Source: Annona cherimola (taxonomy: Eukaryota > Streptophyta > Magnoliopsida > Magnoliales > Annonaceae). Taken from it: DNA of 64,000 bases. The stretch is from the NCBI GenBank assembly GCA_030490835.1, contig CM059971.1, positions 69,582,224 through 69,646,223 of the forward strand. The letters are read 5' to 3'. Within the stretch, counting starts at the first letter, position 1; each line of letters opens with the position of its first letter. The notes beneath the pieces were generated by a model that searched no databases, was not told where the DNA came from, and saw only the letters and a list, made by a program, of their open reading frames with translations. The position numbers were made by a program, and so were the translations under genes. Below are positions 48,169 to 60,882 of this stretch, piece by piece.

Positions 48169-48760
48169 CACTACAACAAAATCCACTATAAGTAAGGAAT
48201 ATTAGCAAGGAAAAATTATTTCCTTGCTAAAATTTTAACGTTGCAAAGGATACTATTCCCTTGAAAATAGTAAATTTTTGGAAAGGAAATAATATTTCCT
48301 GATACAACTTTTTGCTTAAAATCTAATAGATGCAAAGGATCTCATTTCCTTGCCAATAGAAACTTTTATTGTAGCATAAAATTTAACATTAGCAAGGGAC
48401 CTTATTTCCTTGCCGAGCATTTAGCAAGGAAATAATTTTTTCTTGTGGAAAATCATTACATAAAATCCAAAATTTGCAAAGGATCTCATTTCCTCAATAG
48501 TAGTGAACTTTTGGAAAGAAAATAATGCTTCTTTGCAACAAATTGTTGCATAAAATTAATGATCGTAAGGAATCTTACTCCCTGCTAGTATTGAACTTTT
48601 AGTAAGAAAATAATATTCCTTGCAAAAAATTTGTGTGCATGAGCAAGGGACAATTTCTTACTAATGGCGAACTTCTAATAAAAATAATAATATTTTCTTG
48701 CAAAAAGACCATTACATTACATTTTGATTTATAAAATCAACTAAAACTAAAATAATTAAG
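48169..48760 (+). mobile_element. CACTA-like terminus with subterminal repeats
   Basis: CACTACAACAAAA at 48170 matches the usual end of plant CACTA (En/Spm-type) transposons. It is followed by about 590 bases of AGCAAGGAAATAA-type motifs in both orientations, as in CACTA subterminal regions. No transposase and no opposite end were found in the window. The homologous array in block C lies at 33040-33610. Confidence 0.55.
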
Positions 48761-48779
48761 TAAAAAAAGCATAAGAGAA

Positions 48780-50036
48780 ATTACTCGACTTGTTCAATAT
48801 CTTCTCGATATATTGTCTTCTCCTATCCAGTATTAGTCTCTCATCCCCATCTTTCTCATGGTTGGATGTATCACCATTGAAGCAAAAATGCCATACACGG
48901 CCCTTGTATCTGCTCCGTCATAATGAACTTGGACATGTACGCCAGGCACCATCCATGCACAGTCAGGAATCTGCCATTACTTGATAAGTGGCCATCATGT
49001 TCTCTATTATGGGGATTGGACCGTCCAATGTTTAGTTAAAGCTAGTGCAGCTTGTAGCACGTGCACGTGCTCAGACCTTCCCTTCTCATTCCACAGCCTT
49101 TTCTCCCCCTTTTCAATTCACTTCCTTTTTTTCTCTCTCTCTCCTTCCGTCATTTCCCCATCTCTATTCATTCATCTCCTTTTCCTCTCTCTAATTCTCT
49201 ATGTACGAGGAAATTAACAATACTGTTTCCGGTACATAATCACTAAAATAAGATAGATGCACGCATCCAATCGGTTGTATATGAGAATCTCTCTTAATTA
49301 CATACATATATATATATATTTATGTTCCTTTATATTGAAGGGTATGATTTGCAAATACTCTATAACAATCATCATTATCCAATTTCAAAAGCAAGAAATC
49401 AGGTTGTTAACATTTTGTACTTGGGAAATTAATATGTTGATTTATATTGAGGGGTAAGATTTGCAAATAGCTTGGCTTTAACAGTTTTTTTCATTACAAC
49501 TTAATCTTGGAATTAATATTGACATAGCACATATATATACTTTGATTCCGTTTCTTTCAACTCGTCTAGCTGGCGTGCACGTTTTTCTCGTACGTTGGAT
49601 CTTATCTACACGATCGATCAGTTTATGTATCAATTTATAGTGTAATATTGTGGTTGTAGTAAGTCCTTATATATACGTCAGTTGCAAAAGGCTTCAGTGA
49701 TAAAGTTTTGAAGTTATGCATGGCTAAAATTACAAATCCTGGCAATAAAAAAAATATTACTTTTTACAATATTCACTATAACATTATTACCCGTAAAACT
49801 TAATTTTCAGCAAATATAATTTTTTTATACGGTTAAATAGTATTTTTATCAAAAAACGCTAAGTGTCACCACAACTATGCCTTGAAATATCGATTTTCTT
49901 GTATTTAGACGCGCATGCATGCCGACTGCCGTCCATTTCATGAATGAATTTCGTCCCATTCACACGTTTTTCACGTGGAACTACATTATTATAGGAAAGA
50001 AATAAAGATGATCGATCCTTGAGCTAAGCTGATATC
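48780..50036 (+). other. 5' flank of cystatin B
   Basis: Shared (inverted) with block C up to about 49795, which it leaves at the deletion junction. From 49915 on it is shared with block A. Short open frames here are not conserved in block C. Confidence 0.6.
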
Positions 50037-50044
50037 TATATAAG
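50037..50044 (+). promoter_or_regulatory. TATA box of cystatin B
   Basis: TATATAAG lies 67 bases before the ATG, as in copy A. Confidence 0.7.
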
Positions 50045-50110
50045 AAGTGTGGTGGGATGGATTGGAATATAATTCAAAGGTACAGCTGAATCAGTATACA
50101 TTTCGAAGCC

Positions 50111-50805
50111 ATGGCCTCTCAAACACTCATTTGCTCATGCACTCCCAAACTTACCACCTTTAATAATTTTCGTACTACACCTCCTCCATCTCTGGCTCTT
50201 CCTTCTCCTCGTGCATTCAAGAGCTCTGCTTCTCTTCCAACGCTCTCCCTCAAAGCCTTCAACTTTGGGGTCAAGCCTTTACAAACATCTGATTTCAAAT
50301 GCTACGCCACTGTTACAGATGCGAAGGACATCATTACTTCCGGTGCGTTCTAATATTTTTTTTCCTCTTCTTTCTCTCATATCTTGATTGAATCCACAAC
50401 ATATTATAAAGTAGGAGAAACACTTTTATCCACAAAGAGTTCAATGGAATGAATGAAGGAATGAGCTAATTAATTAACTACATGTACGTGTTCCATGCAG
50501 TTGATCATAATGATGGTCTGGATGGTGGGTGGGAAGATATCGAGGACGTGGACCACGATAAGTATGTGCAGGCATTAGGCCAATTCGCGGTGGATGAAGA
50601 GAACAAAAAACCTGAGTATGCGAAGACTCCCATCAAATTCCTTCGCGTGGTGGAAGCAAAACGGCAGGTGGTGACTGGAGTGAATTATAGGCTGTGGATC
50701 GAAGGGGAGGTGGAGAAGGTAGACAAAGTGTTCAAGGCTCTTGTCTTCGTTGGCCTCCCGCCGAAATCACTGAAGTCTTTCGAAATTGATTTATGGAATA
50801 ACTGA
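50111..50805 (+). CDS. Cystatin-like protease inhibitor, predicted plastid-targeted, copy B (2 exons)
   Basis: Exons are 50111-50342 and 50501-50805 with a short 158-base GT-AG intron (donor GTGCG, acceptor CATGCAG); the product is 178 residues. The presumed transit peptide (1-66) keeps the MAS start, Ser/Thr/Pro richness and lack of acidic residues before Asp61. The cystatin domain keeps all main elements: Gly-Gly-Trp (86-88), helix signature LGQFAVDEEN (103-112), and the inhibitory hairpin QVVTG (133-137), matching QxVxG. The Pro-Trp of the second hairpin is not evident (GLPPKSLKSF instead). A secreted inhibitor is the usual phytocystatin design, so plastid targeting is notable but only predicted. 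Relative to A the intron lacks about 650 bases, including the MITE. Of the four copies this is the best candidate for a working inhibitor. Confidence 0.88.
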
Positions 50806-53280
50806 GATCATATGATCATATATGATCCATCTATCTATCTACCTATGAAAATAAATGTTGGTTGTTGACACGATGATGTCTATCAGCTAAATGAATGTTG
50901 GCTACTCTTGTTTCTATATATCCTTATGCGTACGTTGATGGTTTAATTGCATATGTCATGAATTTTTTTTTGTACATGATATATCTCAATCTTGATCAAG
51001 AAAACAATAAACAAATCAACCTATTAAAAACTTTGCACTTCATTGAATGCAGATCATCTTCCACACCACGTTAAACATTTTACAAGTGCATAACATATAT
51101 TGAGTAATCTCAAATAACTGTAATTCTATAAATAGTCAAAAGTTTTATGAAGATGGTACTTTTGTTCTTTGTTAGTTAAAACAACATTTTCAGAGGCTAA
51201 ATTAATTGATGGTCTTGGATTTTGTATATATAGACATCTTATGAAACTTCACACTCAAATCGGTTGTATTTTATTGCATCAGTTGTGGAGTCGAAAGCTG
51301 TAGATATTTATTTATTCATAAGCGTTTCTCTGCGGAGATTATGTTATAAGCCTATATATGGAAACATCATAATTAAAATCAACTAAGCAATCATTTTTTA
51401 CAAATATGACAATAAAAAAAATTCCCAAATTTAACTATGGGTGTTTTAACTACCGTGTAAGCCATATATGCCATTATCTTTTGCGTACCATACTGCAAGA
51501 AATTGTATTTTTTCATGATTAGTTTTAATGACACCCGTCTTCTATTGGAAAATATAACAATTGGCAACATTAGTAATTATTATCGTTTTTTAGCTTTACT
51601 AACGATAGTATGGGAATAGTTGTGAAAAGTAATCTTCTAACTCTAATAAAAAAAATTCTTTCAAAAAAATAAAAATTATTGGGTATATTTGTCATTCCTT
51701 CAAAACATGTCAATTTAAAACTTTTTAATCTGCATAACTATCCTATTTTATAATTATTTTCTTACATCTTTTTACACAATTACCTTACTTTTCAATTATT
51801 TCTCCACAATTGCCTATATATTTATTCTCTTCGCTTCTCCTATTACTCTTATCTTATCACATGACTTCTCCCCTTTTAAAAACTTTCACGGTAAAATTTT
51901 TTTTTTTTTAAATTTTATCAAATACCAAAAATACTAATTAGCTACCTATAACTTTTAGTTACAACAACAAAATTTGATATAATAAATCATCCTTTTATAA
52001 CTTAATTTAAATTTGGCTGCATCTAATATCAAATGTCGGCAAAAACAATAATATTTTTGGTCGAATATGAATGGCACTAGCTATTAAATTATTTTGACTA
52101 CATACGGTTTAAAAATAGCTACTTTCTATCAAAAATTTAAGAACAATTAGATTTATGTGACCCTTAAACAGCCAAGTGTTTGCAATCACATAAGTATAAA
52201 GTATATATCTATACTACTTTCTACTACTTTTGGAATATAATTGCTGATTCAAGCCCAACATTAGCAACAATTGGCAAAGAAAAGTTCTATCAAGGAGTAG
52301 TATTGCCTCTAAAAGTTTCGGCTGCAAAAATGTTATATTTTAGCAACCATGGCCAAAAATTTTGTCATTAAAGTTGTGATTTTAGCAACAGATATATTCA
52401 AATTGTTGATAAATGCAGGTTTTTCGCTTCATATAGTATAGATTTGACTTACATATTTATTTTAGAACATATAGGTACTTAAGATTGGTGGCATATAACA
52501 AAATACAAATAATTTTAGGGCCAGTTTGGAAAATGATAAAACTATTGGGAAAAGTTTTTGGTATTAAAGCTTTAAAATAAGAAAAAATGATGTGTTATGT
52601 TAGGGGATAGGGGCAATAATTGAAAAAAAAATAGTTGTATGAAAATTTTTGAAGAAATAATTAAAATGTAAGGTAATTGTATACAAAACATGATGAAATT
52701 ATTGAAAAAAAGGTAGTTAAGGAAAAATTTTAAATAAAAATTTTTAGTCTGGAAAGTTGTCATGGTAATTAATTTTTAGTGGCCGTCCTTGCAGCATTGA
52801 GCATATCCCATGGAATATTATATATGGTTTAAATTTGAATAATTTACAAATTTACCAACATAGTTTCAAACTATGCAAATAACCCGTATAGTTTTAAATA
52901 TTGCGGGAATACCCATGGCATCTCTTTTCTAAGGCGGTGATGTGAGTTGCTGCTAATATGATTTTCAGACATTATAAAAATATCCTAACTAGATGAAGTG
53001 ACGCCGAACAAAAGTGCCTATAGCTGGTGGGACGTCCACTTAGCTTTTGCAGAATACCTCTGATTTTTTATTTAAATGCTTCTTTAAATTGATATGCATT
53101 ATAAATGTATTTGGGGATGGTCATTACCTTGTAAATACATTTTTAAAAAATGTGCACTTTAAAAGATGTCTTACAACTTGATTTTTATCTACAATCCTTG
53201 TTATCATATTGAGTGGGAGAAACTCATTTATACGATGTGGAGTTTATGATGATTGTGTCTCGTGTTTGCATTAAATTTAT
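50806..53280. repeat. 3' flank of cystatin B, shared with blocks A and C
   Basis: No gene. 52745-53060 is shared with block C but missing from A, showing a deletion of about 540 bases in A. K-family MITE copies lie at about 51675-51900 (minus) and 52510-52745 (plus). Confidence 0.7.
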
Positions 53281-53593
53281 GCAATTATACATAAGTCAAT
53301 AGAACTTATTTCATGTCATGAAATGCATATGATATGTGTGTGAATGAAATTCATGCATGGAAAGTGAATTAAGGAGGTTTCCAAAGTTGTAAGTTGGATA
53401 AGTTGTCTGTCCTTAATGTAGCCTAGTCGATTCACCCGGTATCTTTCAACAAAAAGGTTTTTATGAGTGAATGATCACTTGGTAAATGTCGTCTATCAAA
53501 TGGAGAATATGTCACTGAATGATGTATATGCATATTCCGTTGTATTTCATCACTATGCATGCAAAATATGGCATGCACATTTCATGATTTTCA

Positions 53594-53642
53594 ATCACGC
53601 TTGCTTTTTATTTATTTTTTTTTGATAAGATCACGCTTGCTT
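53594..53642 (-). mobile_element. Ultra-short poly(A) retro-insertion (minus orientation)
   Basis: About 23 bases (T-rich, ending GATAAG) lie between two copies of ATCACGCTTGCTT (53594-53606, 53630-53642). On the minus strand the insert reads CTTATC followed by an A-rich tail. Block A (near 4300) has the single, uninterrupted site. Confidence 0.75.
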
Positions 53643-55232
53643 ATTAAGTTCACACAACTTGTTATTTTTAAAACTAACTAGATGTAGAGAGAATACAAGT
53701 CAAGAATTTTAGAGCCTTCACTTTGTAGGGTTTCAAGACAGGAAAATGTAAGCCTTAGTTCTATAATAATAATTTGAATTATATAGTCTCAAAAAGGGTG
53801 CTTAAAAGTGTAATTGGTTCACCTAAGCTTCATGTAGTTGCTTTAAGGCAACTAAATTAAATAAAGTACGGATGCACGAATGGTGGTAGCTACGTTTTCA
53901 TTTTAAAGAATGGTTGTATAAATTTTATTAAATGTTGTGATACCTGAATGATTGTACTTCAAGTTAATTAAGTATACTAAATGAAAATATAAAGGTGGGA
54001 GGAACTTTGGATTTTGATGTTTATTAGGGTCATGTACATTTTTGAATGTACTGTTTACAGATGGCATACTGCCCGCATTATAGATAAGAAAAAAATAGAT
54101 CTAAGTAAGATATAAACGAAAAAATTAGACTGCTTTTAGGGTCCATTAAGACAAGGCTTACACAATTGACGTTACTAAAAAGTGTATAGATTTTTAGTTT
54201 CATTATTAAGCTTCATTCAGTTGAAAAGATCTTACGAGTTGAGATTACATTGTGACGTGTTTATGGGAAATTACAGAATTGAATATATTCCAAATGAATC
54301 ACTTGCTTGGAATTCCAACCCATCAATGCACCCTTAAATAGATAACATCGACGTGCTTCCCTAGCTAGCTTTCCTTCTTAATTTCCTTTCACAATTCCGC
54401 GTGAGAAACGTGTTTGGGAGGCCAAAGTAGAAATCACCACACGGACGTTCATGCATGCATGCATACGCCTAGTTGCCCTCAATCACAGCAAGAAAATGTA
54501 CTTTCAACAACCCATAACTAAATTTGTCACTATACTTAAGAATTTGTATAGCGATTGAGCTGTGAATAATTAGTTACGGTAAGCCGGGTACAAAAGACTT
54601 TATCTTATAATTTATTAAAATAGGTTTACCCCATTTAGAATGAATTTTAGCATTTTAAAAATATTTTTCAAAAATAATAGTGTTTTCTGCAAGTGTTTTC
54701 CAAATGCTGAAACAACTCTAATTATACATGAGAATTACGTGTATATATGCAGATGTTTCTTATTGACTCTTATATTGTTGACATATTTAATTACAAATAA
54801 CGTAAGGATTTTAAAAGAAAATATGATAAGATTTTAAAATATTCTTATCAATAAATATATGCAAGGTGAGCCAAGATTCTTCAGATCAGGTGATACGGTC
54901 GATCCATCTTGATCCTATTTTTGAATTCAGGTCATAATTCTGACTCGTCATTACACCAGGTGAAAAAGTATTGATTTTACCCGATTAAAAATAAATCGAG
55001 TCAAATACAGGTCATGTATTGACCCGTGCTATTTTTATCCCCTATTTTCTAGTAATAATAATTATTTATATCACTTAAGTGTCACTAGAAGTTCTTTTAA
55101 AAAAAATTTGTCAATAGAAAAAAAATGTCACAAGAAGTATGTCGAAAAATTGTTGATTTTCTTTCAGTGAATTCCAGCCTGCGTGAATATAAATAGATGG
55201 GAGACTAGTTAAACCAAATTAAGGTGTGAACT

Positions 55233-55516
55233 ACCAACTGAGTCGTGCTCGGTTGGTAGCCGTAGCGGTAATAGGGCATTTGCGGAGCAGCGGTCGGGGT
55301 TTCGAATCCCACGTTGGGATTTCGGCCCGAAAAATGTTATGGGAGCTGTGGTCTCCCTTTGGGTTGGTGTGAGAGCTGTTGTCTCCTTTTGGCTTTGTGG
55401 AAGTTGTGTCTCCAAATTTCTTTTGGGGAGTTATGTATCTCCGTATTTGTATGAATATTTCAGAACTTCAATGTAACATGTGTTGACATGTATGTAAATA
55501 TAACCATAAAAAAAAA
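55233..55516 (+). mobile_element. tRNA-derived SINE
   Basis: The head has a pol III A box (GTGCTCGGTTGGTAG) and B box (GTTTCGAATCCC), as in a tRNA. A unique body rich in GGGAG/TGTCTCC follows, and the tail ends in an A run. Target duplications of 16 bases, AATTAAGGTGTGAACT, lie at 55217-55232 and 55517-55532. Block A has the single empty site at 5888-5903. The insertion is therefore younger than the duplication. Confidence 0.93.
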
Positions 55517-56744
55517 AATTAAGGTGTGAACTCAGTTGACAAGATTCTAAGCACGTGGAAAACGTGCATGCGGAACGAAAGATTTGAATCGACGTGTATG
55601 CCTATCATTCCATAGCCTAATTAATGAATGCAGACGATCAATGTCGTGTGTGCATAATTTCAAAAAAGTCAGGTGTAATCAAATATAACGGCTGGAAGTG
55701 CTGTGGATATAATTCACATTCATACCTCCCAGTTATGACTTATACCACAATTTTTCTTGATTATTTGCAGATAAAATTCTTGTTGCAAAAGGCTGAGAAA
55801 AGTCATTTCTAGATGGAAATGCCGTTGAATGCATCCAAATTTTGGTTGATCATTGCGGGCCTGCTGTTGAATGCATCCAAAATTTTGAAAAATGCTGTTG
55901 AATGCTGTAATTTTTTTTAGACACATAGCTGTATATAAATGCGTACCTAAACATAATTTTGGCTGAAAAAGGCGACACATATAAAAACTTTTGTCGTAGT
56001 ACGTATTTTGATAAGTATATGTCAATTTATATATTGAAAGATAAAAATATACGTAATAATGAGGAAAAGTAGAGTTCACCTATCTATTTCAATGGAAACT
56101 TGTGGCTAAAATTAGAAGAATTTCAAAAGTTAAAATTCCTAGCTCGATGGAACCAAATTCACAAAACTAAAAAAAATTATTACTTATATGCTGCCATATA
56201 TATGCGGCAGAATATAAATTTGACTGGGATTGATGGTAAACGCAACTATCTTAAAAACATTTACAACCAACCCTTAATACTATTCGCAATCAAACCGAAA
56301 TCACTGCATATTATAATACGAGCATGTTATATTATTGCTGCTAAAAGCTTAATTAAAAATTATTTATGCCATTAATTAATTTTTTTAAAAAAAATTGGTC
56401 GCAGTTAAAACTATGTTGCAAAATACTGATTTTCGTGTGGTGCATATACAATGAGGTAGGATGCACTAACACCACTTGTCAGCATGTGGCAAGAGCGAGG
56501 CATATGGCCTCAACCCCACAGTCGATCGACCTCCGTTTGGCAGCTGTGGTGATACATTAATAATAGTGCAAAAAGAAGAGGCCGGTGTCAGCACGTAGAC
56601 GGCCGAGGAAAGAACCAAAATGGAGACGGGCGAGAAAAGGACTGTTTATTTGAAAATGGGCCCTTATCCATTGTTACAAATTTCTTAATTATTTTTTTTA
56701 TTTCTTTCTGTACAATTTTCTTATTTTCAATCATATTCTACACA

Positions 56745-57497
56745 ATTAACCATATGTCTAATATATATATATATATTAACTTTTTCTCTTCACTCTTTAT
56801 TATTTTTTTCTAATTTAAAATTTTTGTATAGATATTTATATCATGATCATCTCAACTTTGTATTGCAATCAGGCTCTAAGACATTTTAACAATTTTGTTA
56901 GAACATATTACACACTTCTAACAATATTCTCATTTTTTCCTAACAATATTTTTTAACATTTATATCGGTGAGAACTCCCACAAATATTTGAAGAGAAAGA
57001 CCCCATCTGCTGTTTTGAACTCTCGTTAGCACCAAGGCTGAAATGAGAGTTGTCACTAAGTCCTTGTCCTAGTGTACCCATTTCAAAAAAAATTACATTT
57101 TTCATCAAAAGTTTTTATTAGTTTCTAATGATATATTTTTAATTTTTAATTTTTTTTATAAAACTATTTTTCTTGATATTTTGAACACATAAAGCAAGTC
57201 TTACTGTTTTTTGACAAATGTATGCATTTTTTGTTTGAATTTTAAACATATTGGTATTTTAATATTTTTAAATAACTAAATTAAATAACCCTACGTTTGA
57301 GATTAAATAACTTGTTGTATAAATTACAGATATATTTAGTTACATATAAAAGTTTTTAAACCGAAACTTTTCATCTAAAATTTTTAATTCTTCATTGCTA
57401 CTTTTTAATTATTTATTCGTATCTTTCTATATAACTACCTTACTTTTCAAATTTTTTACACAACTACATATACAATTAACCTATCTAACTTTTTCAT

Positions 57498-57538
<41 letters not shown>

Positions 57539-60130
57539 ATCTAACTTAACTTTATTGTCTTTACTCTTTATTATTACTCATATTTTATTATATCATTTTC
57601 TTCCATTTTAAAAACCTTTGTATTAAACAATTTTTATTCAAAAGTTTTATCACTTCCCAAGTATACCTAAAATACGCAAAAAATAACATATTTTTGAACA
57701 GAAAGCTTGAAAAATTAAAAATAAATATATTTTTGTGTTGAATGCATGGTAACTCAGATAAGCTAGGATATATAGAATTATCCCTCTAAGTTGATTTTTT
57801 AAGATCTAGAAAACTCATATGTGAAATATTTAGAAACTTTTTTTTTCCAAACTTCATCTTATAGCTACTATTGGAAAAAACATTTTTGTCAACCCTTATT
57901 AACAACAAAAGATCTTTTTGTAAAAAAATGCATATGCAAGGAAAGGTTTCCTTGCTTATAATCATGCCTTTACAAGCAACGAAAATTTTCTTTCTCAGCT
58001 TCTATAAGCAAGGAAATTTTTTTTTACTTATAATAATATTTTGATAACAAAATCAAAATTCAGTTTACTAAATATAAAAATCATAAATTATTGGCACCCA
58101 GATATTTTTCTTAGTGATTACTTTATAAAATAAGTAATAAATTATTGGCAATCAAATTTTTTTAGCAAAAAAATCAACTTTTTTGTAGCGAACTTTGTCT
58201 AATTGTAAATTACTAAACCGTATAAGTGCATATGGTATTTGCCAAATAAAATTTTGAAGTTTGAAGTTAGTATTACAGAATAAACAAAACGTTAATGTGA
58301 ATAGGGCAATTGTAGATATCAAATAGGTTGAATATACGGATGTCTTTGAAAAGAGATGAAATTTTTAGATGAAGAATTTTTATTGTAAAAGTTTTTGAAA
58401 TTGTGTAAAGTGGTGTGATATTATAAGGGTATTATTGAGAAGTAAAAAGAATAAAGTTAAAATAGATAGCTTAGTTGTATGAGTACTTGTGTAAAAATAA
58501 TATAAAATAATTTTAGTTGCATAAGAAGATGTGAATAAATAATTAAAATTGAGATATTTGTAGTGAATGAAAAGGTTTAGTTTAAAATTTTTTTATTTTA
58601 TCCAAACACACCAATGATTTCAAAATATTCCGAAACACTAGAAAACCTTGTCTAATCATCTTCCCGTCGAAAAATATAGGGCAATTGAAACCCCAACCGC
58701 TAGCACACAAACTAGAACTTTTAATAATAGAGTTATGCTCGTGTTGGCTACAAATATGCTTACTTTAATGAAATTATTTAGGTGAATGCAAATACTCTGT
58801 GGTATATGTACCAGAATGCAAATACTTGCTAAGACGACGTTGGGCGTTGCTAAATATCAAATTTTAGTGGCGATGACATCCTCCGGTTACGCGGACCTAA
58901 AAATGTTTTCTGTGCTAGCTACACATGCATGCAGAAATATGTCAAGGATAACAAACTTTCATGGCATAGCATCCATTGGTGCTTTGGTAGGGGTGCAACT
59001 CTGGGTTCGCCTTAAACTCAACTTTAATGTTTAACTTTATTTATAAAACGTTAACCCTTACACTGACTATAACTTTATTTTTAAAATCTCAGTGCTAATT
59101 CTGTTTTATGTAAATCTGATCCGAGTTGAAATTTTGCAAAATTTTTGTTTAAATTAAAAGTTACAAGTTTTTACTTAAAAAAGTGTTACAATTTTAAATT
59201 TTGATGTAAATATAAAATAATAAGTCATCTAACAAAAATAGTAACTCATAATTAATTAAACAAAGGAAAAACATGATTATGTAATATATTCCTAAATGAA
59301 ATTTTATATTTTCAAAAGCATAAGGACAACGAATATAAAAGTAAAGAGTATGATCAAACACATAAATGTAAATGAAAACGATATAATTTTAACATAATAA
59401 ACATCTATTCAAGCATAAATATAAATAATGTTAAAATACACATATATGAATAAATTTAATTTAAGCTATAATATATATTTCATATTAAATATAAATAAAA
59501 ATCGAGTTTAGATTTCTCATGCTCAAGTTTGCTTGAACTCTCTACACAACAAAAAGTATCATAGGTGGCAAACGTTTTGCTTATTTAATCAAAAACAGCC
59601 AAATCCTATACTAATGGTAGCCGAAGTTTCTTACTATTTGTAGTCAAATTTTAATAATTATATTGAATGTTACTTTTAGTTACATCTTATGTAAAAGTAA
59701 CATTTAATGTAAAAAATGACTTCATTTAACTATATGCCACCGCACTAAAAAATATTTAATCATTTGTAGCTAAGCATTTAATTTTAGCCAATATATATAA
59801 TACAACCAAAGACATTTACCCACATTAAGTGAAAATTATTTTAGTGTCTGACTCTAACCCTATTTACAAATTAGGCTTATCAGGTCAGGTTCTTGAGGTT
59901 CTAAATTTACAAAATTATATATAATCAAAATTTATTTTTTTGGCTTCTCAAAAGAAATTTATTTTTTGGTGAGCTGAGCTTGATTTATGTTGCACTCCTA
60001 TACCTACAAGTTGAATTAGATGGAGTTATAAAGGTCCAACGCTAACTTTAACCTTAACCCATTAAAAAATTCCAATCCTTATCCATTTATAAAAAACCAT
60101 AACCCGAACTAGATTAAGTTGCATTTTGCT
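56745..60130. other. 3.4-kb segment present in block B, absent from A
   Basis: It begins and ends inside sequence that is contiguous in A near 7115-7135. It holds K-family MITE copies (57345-57660, 58355-58610), a worn CACTA-like subterminal stretch (57870-58060, AAGGAAAGGTTTCCTTGC), and at 58730-59330 sequence shared with block D (46430-47940). No gene is supported. Confidence 0.65.
57478..57547 (+). mobile_element. Ultra-short poly(A) retro-insertion
   Basis: TTCATC followed by 37 A lies between two copies of CCTATCTAACTT. Only about six templated bases precede the tail. Confidence 0.75.
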
Positions 60131-60882
60131 AGAATGGGTTGATCATTGGCGAAAATGGGTTGAATAATAAAAAATTAAAATTATAAATTATTTAAATGTA
60201 ATAATAAACAATCAAGAAAGATTTCTAATGGTAGTAAGTTGTTGGATTTTAAAGATAAATCTCACATTTAATTTTAACTAGAATGTTGATTCCGGTGTTA
60301 ATAACTATGCAAAACATATAAAATAAATATCAATAAAAATGTGAAGTATGTCAATAAATATCAACTTTTAGTGGTACTTACAGCATTGAATATTATATAT
60401 GGTTTAAATTTTAAAATGATTGCCCATATGGGACCTAACCATTTCTTGTATATAAAATCAAATACGGACTGCTAATTAAATTTTAATTTTAAAAACTAAA
60501 TGTATTCGATATTTTACATGTAGGTAAAGAATGGCCTGCTCCCACTAATATATGTATACAACATTTCTTTGCTTGATTAGAACATTAAAAGTCGTGTATA
60601 TATATATAAAAAATATATATGAAATGTTACTTTTGTTTTTTCTTTGGTAAGCCGTAGCACCTTATCTTTGATGGAATGAGGTGGCACTTTCTAGGTGGGT
60701 ATAATTGGGATGGATGAGTGAGGAGCTGAGGCCATCAGTATTCCATTCTCATCATAACGTGTTGAGCCCACTTGGACGATTTCACGTGACGTCATGGGTG
60801 TTACGTTATATATATTCGGGTAATTAGCGGCAATTTTGATTTTAGTGGCTTTTTCAGGTTCTCAATTTCATGGCAAAGATTG
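60131..60882 (+). repeat. Block B end, counterpart of 7130-7862
   Basis: Close match to A (GGTTGAATAATAAAAA, then the shared TATATGTATACAACATTTC). Homology ends at 60882. Confidence 0.85.

Larger units (their letters stand above)
53281..56683 (+). repeat. Block B continuation, counterpart of 3980-7054
   Basis: Closely follows block A, and from 55190 on it reads as identical. Differences are a micro-insertion at 53607 and the SINE at 55233. No gene is supported. Confidence 0.8.

Noticed and set aside
55233..55320. tRNA gene
   Set aside because: A and B boxes are present but the cloverleaf is not completed, and a 16-bp target duplication plus A tail show that it is a SINE head.
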